A DNA stretch of 64,000 nucleotides. Origin: Flavobacteriales bacterium TMED123. Lineage in GTDB: Bacteria; Bacteroidota; Bacteroidia; Flavobacteriales; BACL11. The stretch lies in NCBI GenBank assembly GCA_002170165.1, contig NHFY01000013.1, positions 49,194-113,193 on the forward strand. The letters are read 5' to 3'. Positions 52,482 through 62,219 of this stretch are shown here, piece after piece. Within the stretch, counting starts at the first letter, position 1; each line of letters opens with the position of its first letter. The translations under genes and the position numbers were made by a program. The notes under the pieces are model-generated. The model saw only the letters and a list, made by a program, of their open reading frames with translations, searched no databases and had not been told where the DNA came from.

Positions 52482-53450
52482 GTGAAATTTTTAATTATAC
52501 AAACTGCATTTATTGGAGATGTTATCCTGGCAACTCCTATTATTGAGAAACTCAATTCTTTTTTTTCAGCAGCTAAAATTGATTTTTTGCTAAGAAAAGG
52601 GAATGAAGGACTTTTAGAGAATCATCCAAAGATAAATAAGGTTTTAATTTGGGATAAGCAGAAAAATAAGCAGCAAAACTTATTTAGAATAATGCAAACT
52701 ATAAGAAGTGAGCATTATGATTATGTAATTAATCTGCAAAGATTTTTATCCACAGGACTACTTACAGCATTTTCTAAAGGAAAAACAATAATAGGGTTTA
52801 AAAAAAATCCTCTCTCAATGCTTTTTCATCAGAAAATAGAGCATAATATTAAGAAGGGAATACATGAAGTAAATAGAAATCTTAGCCTTATTGAAAATAT
52901 TACGGATAATAAGATCCAAAATCCAAAATTATATCCTACTGAAGCAGACTTCTCCTTTGTTGAGAAATATAAGAATGAACCTTATATCTGTATAGCGCCA
53001 ACTTCTGTATGGTTTACGAAACAATTTCCAGCACAAAAATGGCTTGAACTTATCAATAAAGTAGACCAGAAAATTTATTTGATTGGCGGAAAAGAGGATT
53101 ATAAAAAGTGTGCTGAGATTATAAGTAAATCAACAGCTCAAAAGATTGAAAGTTTGTGTGGAAAATTGACGCTACTAGAATCAGCTGCACTCATAAAAGA
53201 TGCTGAAATGAATTATGTGAATGATTCTGCACCCATGCATATTGCATCTGCTATGAATGCGTCAACTAGAGCTATTTATTGTTCTACAGTTCCTGACTTT
53301 GGGTTCGGGCCCCTATCAAGCCAATCAAAAGTTGTGCAGACAAAAGAACAATTAGATTGCAAGCCTTGTGGGCTTCATGGTTTAAAAGATTGCCCAAAAG
53401 GGCATTTTAAATGTGCTAGCACTATTGATGTTAATGAAATTATCGGATAA
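52482..53450 (+). CDS. Glycosyltransferase family 9 (heptosyltransferase-like)
   Basis: The 322-residue GT-B protein starts MKFLIIQTAFIGDVILATPII, the family 9 signature with the conserved GD. ICIAPTSVWFTKQFPAQKWLEL (about 170-191) and YVNDSAPMHIASAM (about 245-258) follow the ADP-heptose transferase pattern, including the SAPMH motif of the donor site. It likely works on lipopolysaccharide core. The start is GTG at 52482, immediately after the dapD stop. The next gene begins 1 base after its stop. Confidence 0.9.
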   Translation: MKFLIIQTAFIGDVILATPIIEKLNSFFSAAKIDFLLRKGNEGLLENHPKINKVLIWDKQKNKQQNLFRIMQTIRSEHYDYVINLQRFLSTGLLTAFSKGKTIIGFKKNPLSMLFHQKIEHNIKKGIHEVNRNLSLIENITDNKIQNPKLYPTEADFSFVEKYKNEPYICIAPTSVWFTKQFPAQKWLELINKVDQKIYLIGGKEDYKKCAEIISKSTAQKIESLCGKLTLLESAALIKDAEMNYVNDSAPMHIASAMNASTRAIYCSTVPDFGFGPLSSQSKVVQTKEQLDCKPCGLHGLKDCPKGHFKCASTIDVNEIIG

Positions 53451-53451
53451 T

Positions 53452-54219
53452 ATGGAGAGGCTTACGGCAATCATACCTACTGGAAATGAAGAGCACAACA
53501 TTGTAGATGCTATAAAGTCGGTTGATTTTGCTGATGAGATTATGGTTGTAGATTCATTTAGCACCGACAATACCATCAAATTTGCCAAACCATTAGCTGA
53601 CAAAATTTTACAAAGGGAATATGAGAATTCTGCATTACAAAAAAATTGGGCCATTCCTCAAGCGCAACATTCTTGGATTATATTAATTGATGCTGACGAA
53701 AGGATTACAAAAGAATTAAAAAACGAAATCATCAACATATTAAAAGAAGGGACAAAATACAGTGGGTTTTGGATAAAAAGAGAAAACTACTTTATGGAAA
53801 AAAGAGTTCGATTTAGCGGTTGGCAAGGAGATAGCGTAATTAGGCTATTCAAAAGGGATGAATGTAAATATGAGGACAAACATGTACATGCTGAGATTAT
53901 TAGTAGTGGAAAAATTGGAAATCTTAAACACAAATTAATTCACAATACATTTATAAGTAAGCAAGCTTATCTAAAAAAAATAGAACGCTATGCAAAATGG
54001 CAATCCAAAGATTATGAGAAGAAAGTAACTTTAATAACTCCATATCACACCATTGCAAAACCAATTATAAGATTCATCAAGCACTATTTTTTTCAATTAG
54101 GCATATTAGATGGATATGTCGGATTAATAATATCACTATATCAAGCAAAAGCTGTTAAATTACGCTACAAATACCTTAAAGAGCAGAGAAATGGAAAAGG
54201 AAATAAAAAAGGCTGTTGA
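53452..54219 (+). CDS. Glycosyltransferase family 2, WaaE/KdtX-like
   Basis: The 255-residue GT-A enzyme starts MERLTAIIPTGNEEHNIVDA. IMVVDSFSTDNT (about 32-43) and ILIDADERITKELKNEI (about 70-86) follow LPS core beta-1,4-glucosyltransferases (WaaE/KdtX). No membrane segment at the N-terminus; a short hydrophobic stretch near the C-terminus may bind the membrane. ATG 53452 is preferred; an earlier frame opening lies inside the preceding gene. It overlaps tsaC by 29 bases. With the GT9 gene it probably modifies LPS core. Confidence 0.88.
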   Translation: MERLTAIIPTGNEEHNIVDAIKSVDFADEIMVVDSFSTDNTIKFAKPLADKILQREYENSALQKNWAIPQAQHSWIILIDADERITKELKNEIINILKEGTKYSGFWIKRENYFMEKRVRFSGWQGDSVIRLFKRDECKYEDKHVHAEIISSGKIGNLKHKLIHNTFISKQAYLKKIERYAKWQSKDYEKKVTLITPYHTIAKPIIRFIKHYFFQLGILDGYVGLIISLYQAKAVKLRYKYLKEQRNGKGNKKGC

Positions 54220-54733
54220 GGTAGTTCAAAGTGGTGGTATTATTTTGTATCCTACTGATACAATTTGGGGTGTTGGCTGTGACGCAACAGATGAACAAGC
54301 AGTAGAAAAAGTTTATGAAATCAAAAAAAGAAATGAGAGTAAAGCACTAATTTCTTTGGTTTCTACAAAAGAAGATCTAACTAAAATTACTCAAAACATT
54401 CCTATTGAAGCGGAAAACAAAAATCCGACCACTATCATTTATAATGAAATTAATGGTCTAGCAAAAAACCTACTTGCTGAAAATGGCTCAGCAGCAATTC
54501 GCATTGTGCAAGATGAATTTTGCAAAAGACTTATTGCTAAACTTAACAAACCAATAGTATCTACATCTGCCAATTTAAGTGGAACACCCTCTCCTACTCA
54601 ATTTACAGAAATAGCAGATGAAATAAAAAATACTGTTGATTATATCGTAAATTTGCGACAAAATGAAATTATGACAACTCCTTCTGAAATTTTACTCATA
54701 AATACAGATGGAAGCCTTAAAAGAATTAGATAG
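54191..54733 (+). CDS. tsaC: L-threonylcarbamoyladenylate synthase (TsaC/Sua5 family)
   Basis: The 180-residue YrdC-domain enzyme makes threonylcarbamoyl-AMP for the t6A37 modification of ANN-decoding tRNAs. GGIILYPTDTIWGVGCDA (about 15-32) and KKRNESKALISLVS (about 44-57) shape the nucleotide pocket, and PIVSTSANLSGTPSPT (about 120-135) is diagnostic. It is the short form without the Sua5 domain. It overlaps the WaaE-like gene by 29 bases and the next gene by 1 base (TAG/GTG), so is translationally coupled to another tRNA enzyme. Confidence 0.93.
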   Translation: MEKEIKKAVEVVQSGGIILYPTDTIWGVGCDATDEQAVEKVYEIKKRNESKALISLVSTKEDLTKITQNIPIEAENKNPTTIIYNEINGLAKNLLAENGSAAIRIVQDEFCKRLIAKLNKPIVSTSANLSGTPSPTQFTEIADEIKNTVDYIVNLRQNEIMTTPSEILLINTDGSLKRIR

Positions 54734-57072
54734 TGAATTATAGTTCAAGATTAGAAAATCCTATTTTCTTGAAAATACAAACTGTAGCTGATGAGCTAAA
54801 CTACCCTGCTTTTGTAGTTGGTGGATGGGTTAGAGATATGCTGCTAAACAGAGAACAAAAAAAGACTGATATTGATTTCGTTTGTGTTGGAAGCGGTATT
54901 AAACTTGCAGAAAAGGTTGCGGAACAATTAGGCAAAAATACAACATTTAAGGTTTTTAAGAATTTCGGTACTGCAGTGATTAATTTCAATGGGGAAAATT
55001 ACGAATTTGTTGGAGCTAGAAAAGAATCTTATCGGGACAACAGTAGAAAACCAATTGTTGAAGATGGTAGCTTAGAAGATGATCAGAACAGGAGAGATTT
55101 TACGATTAACGCCATCTCTATTCAGCTCAATAAAGCAAATTTTGGCTTACTAATCGATCCTTTTAACGGTAAAAAGGATTTGGAAAAAAAAATTATCCGC
55201 ACACCCTTAAATCCTAACATCACTTATTCTGACGATCCGCTTAGGATGATGCGTGCAATTCGTTTTGCCAATCAGTTAAGCTTTCAAATTGAAGAAGAAT
55301 CGTTTGAAGCAATTAAGCAAAATACGGAAAGATTAAAAATTATCTCAACTGAAAGAATTACTGATGAATTTAATAAAATTATGCTTTGTAACAAGCCTTC
55401 TTACGGCATCAACTTGTTGTTTGAAACAGGCTTATTAAATCAATTTTTCCCTCAGCTTTTCAACCTTCAAGGTGTTGATATTAAAAATGGGAGAGCACAC
55501 AAAGACAATTTTTATCATACGTTAGAAGTATTGGATAATATTGCAAAAAATACAGATGATTTATGGCTTAGATGGGCAGCTCTTTTACATGATATAGCAA
55601 AGCCAAGAACAAAAAAATATTTTGAAAAGCAAGGTTGGACTTTTCATGGACATGAGTTTTTTGGATCGAAAATGGTACCTAAAATTTTTAAAAATCTGAA
55701 ACTTCCATTAAATGAAAAAATGAAATATGTACAAAAATTGGTTTTACTGCATTTACGCCCAATTGTACTTGCTCAAGATATTGTTACCGATTCTGCGATA
55801 AGACGATTACTTTTTGATGCTCGAGATGATATTGATGATTTGATGATGCTCTGTGATGCTGACATAACTTCTAAGAATCCGAATAAAGTAAAAAAGTATC
55901 TTAAAAATTTTCAATTGGTGAGAAAAAAACTAAAAGAGGTTGAAGAAAAAGATCATATTCGGAATTTTCAACCACCAATTGATGGAGTTGAAATCATGCA
56001 ATTTTTTGGCATAAGTGCGGGAAGAGAGATTGGGATCATTAAAAATGCCATTAAAGAGGCTATTTTAGATGGAGAGATTAAAAATAATAAAGAAGAAGCC
56101 AGAAAATTCATGATTGCAAAAGGAGCTGAAATTAACCTTAGTCCAAAAAAAAGAAATAAAATATTGACAAAAAAAGCGAAAAGTAAAAAACGCTTGATTG
56201 TAATTTCCGGGGCAACTGCAATAGGAAAAACAGCTCTTAGTATAAAATTAGCACAACATTTTAATACCGAAATAGTTTCTGCAGACTCAAGACAATTTTA
56301 CAAGGAATTAAAAATTGGAGCAGCTCCTCCTTCAAAAAAGGAATTAGCAAAAGTAGGACATCATTTTATTCAACATTTATCGGTAAAAGAAGACTATAAT
56401 GTAGGACGTTTTGAGAAAGAGGCTATTGAAAAAATAGAAGAACTATTCTTGAAAAATGAAGTTGTGATAATGGTTGGCGGTTCAGGCCTTTACATTGATG
56501 CTATTTGTAATGGGCTAGATGTTTTTCCAGATATTGATCAAAAGATAAAACAAGCGTATATAACAAAATATAAAAGTGAAGGAATCAAGTTTCTGCAAAA
56601 CGAATTAAAACAAAAGGATCCACTTTATTATGAGATCACGGATATTAATAATTATCAAAGGTTAATACGCGCACTATCTGTAATAAAAGAAAGCGGAAAA
56701 ACATTTTCCTCTTTCAGAAAGAATAAATCTATATTAAGGAATTTTGAAATTCAGCATTACTTTCTAGAAATGAATAGAGAAAATTTGTATGATAAAATCA
56801 ACCTAAGGGCAGATAAAATGATACAAGCAGGCTTGCTAAAAGAAGTAGAAAGCTTATTAAACTTCAGAAGTAAAAATGCGCTACAAACAGTCGGTTATAA
56901 AGAGTTATTTGAATATTTTGATGGAAAAATAAGCCTTGATGAGGCCATAGAGAAAATCAAAAGAAATAGCAGAAGATTTGCAAAAAGGCAAATATCTTGG
57001 TTTAAAAGAGATGAGAATATTTGCAGGATTGAAGAAGAAAATGCTTTTGAAAAGATTATCGAATTATTGTAA
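54733..57072 (+). CDS. Fusion of CCA tRNA nucleotidyltransferase and tRNA dimethylallyltransferase (MiaA)
   Basis: One uninterrupted 779-codon frame holds two complete tRNA enzymes. Residues 1-465: class II CCA-adding enzyme with GGWVRD (30-35), the DID metal pair (46-48), NRRDFT (119-124), DPLRMMRAIRFANQL (168-182) and an HD domain (His286-Asp287). A basic linker (about 466-486; many Lys) joins residues 487-779: MiaA with P-loop GATAIGKT (493-500), DSRQ (518-521), GGSGLY (582-587), NNYQRLIRAL (639-648) and the C-terminal RRFAKRQISWF (747-757). MiaA adds the isopentenyl group to A37. Start is GTG, overlapping tsaC. No internal ATG would make a clean MiaA, though a TTG at 56164 could. Confidence 0.95.
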   Translation: MNYSSRLENPIFLKIQTVADELNYPAFVVGGWVRDMLLNREQKKTDIDFVCVGSGIKLAEKVAEQLGKNTTFKVFKNFGTAVINFNGENYEFVGARKESYRDNSRKPIVEDGSLEDDQNRRDFTINAISIQLNKANFGLLIDPFNGKKDLEKKIIRTPLNPNITYSDDPLRMMRAIRFANQLSFQIEEESFEAIKQNTERLKIISTERITDEFNKIMLCNKPSYGINLLFETGLLNQFFPQLFNLQGVDIKNGRAHKDNFYHTLEVLDNIAKNTDDLWLRWAALLHDIAKPRTKKYFEKQGWTFHGHEFFGSKMVPKIFKNLKLPLNEKMKYVQKLVLLHLRPIVLAQDIVTDSAIRRLLFDARDDIDDLMMLCDADITSKNPNKVKKYLKNFQLVRKKLKEVEEKDHIRNFQPPIDGVEIMQFFGISAGREIGIIKNAIKEAILDGEIKNNKEEARKFMIAKGAEINLSPKKRNKILTKKAKSKKRLIVISGATAIGKTALSIKLAQHFNTEIVSADSRQFYKELKIGAAPPSKKELAKVGHHFIQHLSVKEDYNVGRFEKEAIEKIEELFLKNEVVIMVGGSGLYIDAICNGLDVFPDIDQKIKQAYITKYKSEGIKFLQNELKQKDPLYYEITDINNYQRLIRALSVIKESGKTFSSFRKNKSILRNFEIQHYFLEMNRENLYDKINLRADKMIQAGLLKEVESLLNFRSKNALQTVGYKELFEYFDGKISLDEAIEKIKRNSRRFAKRQISWFKRDENICRIEEENAFEKIIELL

Positions 57073-60000
57073 CCGTTCCTCTAATAGGATCTACACTTCC
57101 TTTTAGCGTTATCACATAAAAATAGGCACCATCAGGAACTGCTTTTCCCTTTTTATTTGTGCCATCCCAAGGCGTTTCGTAACCCACAGATTCATACATC
57201 TTTTTTCCAAACCTACCATAAATAGTTATGGTTGATTCTTGATACAAGAAAGAATCCTCTAATTCCCAATTGTCATTTACATTATCGCCATTTGGAGAAA
57301 ACACATTTGGAATACAATCTGGTCCAATTGCGGCAATTTGAACAGAAGTGTCTAACTGACATCCGTTCCTGTCATACAAACTTACCTGATAAGTACCAGG
57401 ATTGAGATTATCCTCTAACCTATCTAAAGTGTCTCCTGTTGACCATAAAAATCTAAAATTAGGCGTTCCTCCGCTAGGATTAACAATAATACTACCATCA
57501 AAATCATCTTCACAATCTACTATACTTACATCAGGGCTTAGTATTACTGATAGCGGATCAATGGTAAAACCTTCAGTGTATGGACAAGCAATAGGTCCTC
57601 CGTTTGCAGTTACAGTTACTGAGTGATATCCTTCACAAAGACTATCAGCAGTTGGAGTAGTTTGTCCATTAGTCCATAAATAAGAAAATGGACCGATTCC
57701 CCAACTAGAATCAATTACAGTGGATGTAGCGGCATCTACTAACTGATTTACATTATACAAAACATCAATGGAGAAGGTGTCTTCACAATTCTTACTATCT
57801 GTTACTGTAATGGGATAATTCCCTTGACACAAACCTTGAATAGAATCTCCTGTCATTGAGATAGAAGTCCAATCAATATTAAAAGGAGCATAGGCTCCAC
57901 TTATAACAACAGTAGACCAAAGTGATAAATAATCATAAAAACCATTTGCTGATACCGTATTAGTCATTTGATTAAGCGTGTAGCTTGCAGTAGTTGTAAG
58001 CCCACAATCATCTGTAATGAGAATTGTATAATTACCATAACCAATTCCTGAAATATCTTCAGTTCCCTGTCCATTACTCCAACTATAAATGTAAGGTTTA
58101 AAACCGCCACTTACAGTTATATCGATTGCACCATCATCATCAGAACAGGATGGCTGTACTAAATTAAAATTATCAATATTTAATGTAGATATAAAAGGTG
58201 CTAACTCAACCGATAAAGAATCTTTTATACCACATGAATCTACAACAACAACCCAATATATACCTGCACTAAGTCCAGCAACAGAAGTCCCATTATCTCC
58301 CGTGCTCCATTGAATCTGATAAGGTAGTGTTCCCCCATTAATTATTACATCAATAGTTCCATCATTTCCCAAACAAGATGGATTCACAGGATTAGTATCT
58401 ACTGTTAATGGATCAGGACTTGCAATAAAAACAGTTGCTGAATCTTCACAGCCAACATCATCACTTACTAAGATCTGGTGCATTCCCCTACCGACAATTG
58501 TTTGATTTGTCGTGTCACCATTATCCCATAAAATATCGTAATTACCACTTGCAGTTGTACCCGCTGAAATATTTGCAGTAATAGCTGTGAGCTCACCATA
58601 ACAAGATAAAGAAGAAGTATAATTAGTAAATGAAATAATTAAGGAATCGGTACTTTGCAAAGGGATAGAATCACTCATCTCACAGCCTATTGAATCTGTA
58701 ATTGTTAAAGCATACAATCCAACTTGTAAGTTTGTAAGACTATCAATTGTATCTCCACTACTCCATAAAAAAGAATATGGCCATATACCACCACTAATAC
58801 TTGCATTAATAGTACCATTTGCATGATTAAGACAGCTTGGATTTCTGCTATCAAAAATTATGTTAATTATTGGATTCTCAGTAATAGTGTAACTACTATT
58901 TGGATATGAACAACCCAAAGAATCATTAATCAAAACAGCATAAGTACCAACATTTAGTGCCATTGGATTTATGCCTAATCCCCAATCAATAGTAATTTGT
59001 CCTGTTCCGCCACTTATTTGCAAAAACACTTGCCCTGTACTATCTCCATTACAATCTACATTAATGATAGAATCTGTAACCGTAATTGCTGGAGGTGTAA
59101 TTACATGAATGCCATTGGTAGAATCTAAACAGCCATTAGCATCATATATAAATACCTTGTTAAACCCTCCTGCTACATAAATTGAATCTGAAGTTGATCC
59201 ATCTGACCATTCGTAAATATAAGGTCCATTGCCTCCAAAAATAGAATCTAAATATATCCATGTACTATCATAAGAGCACAGTGGAAAAGTATTTGAAGAA
59301 ATACTTGCAACAATTGAGTCTGGTTGCGGGATAAAGATTGTTGTATCTAAAATACAGCCAAATGAATCAACTACTGAAATTAAATAACTTCCAGGAAAAA
59401 GATTTACAGCTGATATACTATCTACAGAAGATGATATAGCTGAATTAGCAATTATATTACTAGCTCCATTTGTATCACTGAAAGCTATAGTATCATTACT
59501 CTTAATAATGTAATATGAGTACTGCTTGTTAGTAGTAAACTTTCTTCCTCCCGTTACGTAAAAATGAACATCTGTAGAATAACCAAAACAATCAACACTA
59601 TCAACAACAATAGTATCAAATACTAATGGATGTGGTGAATAAATAATTGACATACTAGTATCATAACATCCGACAGAATCACTAACTATTACTTTATATT
59701 GACCAACTGGAAGATTGGCATGAATCGTATCGTCCTGACCATAAGAGAACGATACTCCATCTTTGTACCACTCATAATTGTACGGAGGCGAGCCTGAATG
59801 CCCTTTACTTTTTAACTCACCTGTAGAGTCTCCAACACATCTTACATTGATGTGATCTGAGGATATTCCAAGTGGACAACCTATAAATCGTACTGCCGTA
59901 TCACAAAAAACACCATTATGATCGTATACCTTTACATAAAAAGAACCACAAGTATCTGAAATCAAAGAATCATTAATAGAAACAAGCATGTTAGAACTAT

Positions 60001-60430
60001 TATACCATTCATATGTAAAAGGGGTGTTTGTGGCAATAATTACTGCTTTCATCCCAGAACTTATATGAGGTTGACAAACATAATAATAGGTACCAATACT
60101 GTTTATCAATATACTGCCTCCACCTGATGCTACAGCAAAACCTCCATTTGAGGTTGTATCATTTGCTAACCAAGTTGATTGACTGACTTCCACAGCATTA
60201 TGAAGTGCTCCAAGTTGAAACTTAACAGAATCTCCAACATTAACATATAATGTGTCAATCGAAAAAGATAACCCTTGATTTTTTATATTAGGGATTTTAT
60301 ATATAGGCATAACAACTCCTAATGAATCATAACAATTAATTTTTGTTATATGAAAAGTGTCTTTAACACATTGCGCATTAGAAAAAAGACAATAGCAAAC
60401 AAAAATTAATGAAAAAAGTAATCGAATCAT
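57056..60430 (-). CDS. SprB-type repeat adhesin with N-terminal cupredoxin domain and T9SS type B sorting domain
   Basis: The 1124-residue surface protein has a signal peptide (1-19), then a plastocyanin-like domain (about 45-135) with a full type 1 copper ligand set: His77, Cys119, His122, Met127 (C-x2-H-x4-M). From 140 to about 1030 there are many SprB-type Ig-like repeats, each ending in an 'EWS-G' or 'LWS-G' strand, e.g. WSSGDTIDSL and WSTGDNGTSV. The last 85 residues (CIPNVFSPNGDNVNDNWEL, WDGTNKKGKAVPDGAYFYVI) are the gliding-motility-type C-terminal domain. Its end overlaps that of the tRNA fusion gene by 17 bases on the opposite strand. Confidence 0.92.
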   Translation of the reverse strand: MIRLLFSLIFVCYCLFSNAQCVKDTFHITKINCYDSLGVVMPIYKIPNIKNQGLSFSIDTLYVNVGDSVKFQLGALHNAVEVSQSTWLANDTTSNGGFAVASGGGSILINSIGTYYYVCQPHISSGMKAVIIATNTPFTYEWYNSSNMLVSINDSLISDTCGSFYVKVYDHNGVFCDTAVRFIGCPLGISSDHINVRCVGDSTGELKSKGHSGSPPYNYEWYKDGVSFSYGQDDTIHANLPVGQYKVIVSDSVGCYDTSMSIIYSPHPLVFDTIVVDSVDCFGYSTDVHFYVTGGRKFTTNKQYSYYIIKSNDTIAFSDTNGASNIIANSAISSSVDSISAVNLFPGSYLISVVDSFGCILDTTIFIPQPDSIVASISSNTFPLCSYDSTWIYLDSIFGGNGPYIYEWSDGSTSDSIYVAGGFNKVFIYDANGCLDSTNGIHVITPPAITVTDSIINVDCNGDSTGQVFLQISGGTGQITIDWGLGINPMALNVGTYAVLINDSLGCSYPNSSYTITENPIINIIFDSRNPSCLNHANGTINASISGGIWPYSFLWSSGDTIDSLTNLQVGLYALTITDSIGCEMSDSIPLQSTDSLIISFTNYTSSLSCYGELTAITANISAGTTASGNYDILWDNGDTTNQTIVGRGMHQILVSDDVGCEDSATVFIASPDPLTVDTNPVNPSCLGNDGTIDVIINGGTLPYQIQWSTGDNGTSVAGLSAGIYWVVVVDSCGIKDSLSVELAPFISTLNIDNFNLVQPSCSDDDGAIDITVSGGFKPYIYSWSNGQGTEDISGIGYGNYTILITDDCGLTTTASYTLNQMTNTVSANGFYDYLSLWSTVVISGAYAPFNIDWTSISMTGDSIQGLCQGNYPITVTDSKNCEDTFSIDVLYNVNQLVDAATSTVIDSSWGIGPFSYLWTNGQTTPTADSLCEGYHSVTVTANGGPIACPYTEGFTIDPLSVILSPDVSIVDCEDDFDGSIIVNPSGGTPNFRFLWSTGDTLDRLEDNLNPGTYQVSLYDRNGCQLDTSVQIAAIGPDCIPNVFSPNGDNVNDNWELEDSFLYQESTITIYGRFGKKMYESVGYETPWDGTNKKGKAVPDGAYFYVITLKGSVDPIRGTVTIIR

Positions 60431-60452
60431 GCTTCCTGCAAAATAAGTTATG

Positions 60453-60460
60453 CAAATATA
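60453..60460 (-). promoter_or_regulatory. -7 element before the SprB-type gene
   Basis: Reverse strand TATATTTG matches TAnnTTTG and lies 22 bases before the ATG at 60430, between the rnz stop and this gene. Confidence 0.5.
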
Positions 60461-60466
60461 TCTTTT

Positions 60467-61387
60467 TTAGATTAAATCAAAATCGAAAGTAGCACCATCA
60501 GTTGCTAATATTGTATTCTCAAAAATTGATTTTGCTTCATTTAAAACAATATTTAGATTATTATACCTAGAGGAAAAATGTCCAATTAACAATTGTTTTA
60601 CATTGGCTTGTTTTGCTAAAGTTGCGGCATCAATTGTTGTGGAATGTCCTGTTTGAATAGCTTTATCTTTTAAATCTTGCATGAATGTTGTTTCATGATA
60701 AAGCAGTGTCACTCCTTTTATTTTTTCAGCATTTGTCGCAACATAAGTGGTGTCCGAACAGAAAGCATAAGAATGTGGGGTTTTTGCAACAACAGTTAAT
60801 TCATCATTTGGAATAATTCTACCGTCTTTTAATTTAAAATCTGCACCTTTTTTGATTTCTGGAATTTTTTCAACAGTAATACCGTAAGTCTCTATTTTTT
60901 CTTTTAGAATATTCTTAGTAGATTTTTTTTCCCTAAACAAAAATCCACTAGAATCAATGCTGTGCTTTAGCATGAGGCTACTAATTACAATCTGCTCATC
61001 TTCAAACAAAATCTTCTCTTTATCAGTAGGGATTGGATGAAAAAAAAGTGGGAACTTTAATTCTGTATTTGAAGCTTGAAATTGCAAATCAATTATTTCT
61101 TTTAAGGGTTGGTGTGCATATAAATTCAACTCTTTTGTTCTTCCTAATAGGTGCATGGTGTTTATAAGTCCAATCAAACCAAAATAATGATCTCCATGCA
61201 AATGAGAAATAAATATATGATTGATTTTATGGACTTTTATTTTGTTTTTCAGCAATTGTATTTGTGTTCCCTCTCCGCAATCAATTAAAAAAAACCGCTC
61301 ATCTGCATTGAGTAGTTGAGCGGTTGGGTGCTTTTTAACGGTTGGGATTGCTGAATTAGAACCTAAAATCGTTAATTTAAATGACAT
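60467..61387 (-). CDS. rnz: Ribonuclease Z
   Basis: RNase Z (306 residues) cuts the 3' trailer of tRNA precursors, a step before CCA addition. It is a metallo-beta-lactamase with FISHLHGDHYFG (about 59-70) carrying the zinc ligands, plus YHETTFMQD and GHSTTIDAATLA near the C-terminus. LGSNSAIPT at the start and the flexible arm region are standard. Length is normal. It overlaps the T9SS cargo gene by 1 base, at the end of the pyr cluster. Confidence 0.95.
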   Translation of the reverse strand: MSFKLTILGSNSAIPTVKKHPTAQLLNADERFFLIDCGEGTQIQLLKNKIKVHKINHIFISHLHGDHYFGLIGLINTMHLLGRTKELNLYAHQPLKEIIDLQFQASNTELKFPLFFHPIPTDKEKILFEDEQIVISSLMLKHSIDSSGFLFREKKSTKNILKEKIETYGITVEKIPEIKKGADFKLKDGRIIPNDELTVVAKTPHSYAFCSDTTYVATNAEKIKGVTLLYHETTFMQDLKDKAIQTGHSTTIDAATLAKQANVKQLLIGHFSSRYNNLNIVLNEAKSIFENTILATDGATFDFDLI

Positions 61388-62190
61388 TATTTTTCAGCAA
61401 CTATCATGCGTTTAGAAATTATTTGGCTTCCGTTATTTATACTATACATATAAATTCCTGCTGCAAAATCATGATTCAATTGATAGTTGTTTATTCCTTT
61501 TGAAGCAATAATTTTTTCAGTGAAGACTTTTCTTCCAAACATATCAACAACCTCAAATACTATATCATCAGATTTTGGTGAATTAAATTTTATATTGCTA
61601 AAGCGAGTAAAAGGATTTGGTGAGTTTTGAAAAACCATAAAATTATCATCATGAACTAACTCATATTGATTTGTAGAATTATTAATTACTAACTTATACC
61701 CTGTTATTTGTTCTGTAACAACAGTATCAACTGGTACTGGGAAAATGATAGTAATAGTTCCATGCGTATAAAGCTTAATATCTATTGTTAAAGGGTATAC
61801 CCCAGTAGGGTCATTAGTAGTTCCAGTAATTGCCGCACATGATAATGCATCACCAGGTATAACACAATTATTTGCTAAGCACGCAAGATTTAAACCAGCT
61901 GGCATTCCATTAACAGAAACTAAAGCCATACTATCAACAGGCCAATCACCAACATATTGCCCTAAAACAGTAGTCTGAGATGAATCGTAACCAGCAGCCT
62001 CTATGACAGTAGAAGGCGTTTTAATGGTAATTGTTGCAGAATAATTAATCCCTTGTTGAACATGAGGTAAATTAACTACAGTATCAGGCCATAAGTTAAA
62101 TAAGGAATCCTGATATGGCAATGGGGTACATTGTGCTGTTGCTAAAATATAGCTAAATGATAGTGTTAAAATAAGTACAAATCTCTTCAT
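61387..62190 (-). CDS. T9SS cargo protein of unknown function, type A sorting domain
   Basis: The 267-residue protein has a signal peptide (1-19, ending ATA) and a mid-part (about 25-170) with several cysteines, reminiscent of a small beta domain, but not recognised. The last 85 residues are a type A T9SS tail: FMVFQNSPNPFTRFSNIKF, VVDMFGRKV, GIYMYSINNG and SKRMIVAEK. It is 29 bases after the small conserved gene and overlaps rnz by 1 base, so it looks inserted within the pyr/rnz unit. Confidence 0.88.
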   Translation of the reverse strand: MKRFVLILTLSFSYILATAQCTPLPYQDSLFNLWPDTVVNLPHVQQGINYSATITIKTPSTVIEAAGYDSSQTTVLGQYVGDWPVDSMALVSVNGMPAGLNLACLANNCVIPGDALSCAAITGTTNDPTGVYPLTIDIKLYTHGTITIIFPVPVDTVVTEQITGYKLVINNSTNQYELVHDDNFMVFQNSPNPFTRFSNIKFNSPKSDDIVFEVVDMFGRKVFTEKIIASKGINNYQLNHDFAAGIYMYSINNGSQIISKRMIVAEK

Positions 62191-62219
62191 GATTTATTGT
62201 TTTTTGTTATTATTTAATA

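Noticed and set aside
57056..60430. DNA tandem repeats in the SprB-type gene as a mobile or phase-variable element
   Set aside because: The repetition is at protein-fold level; the DNA units have diverged too far for simple slippage or recombination to be argued.
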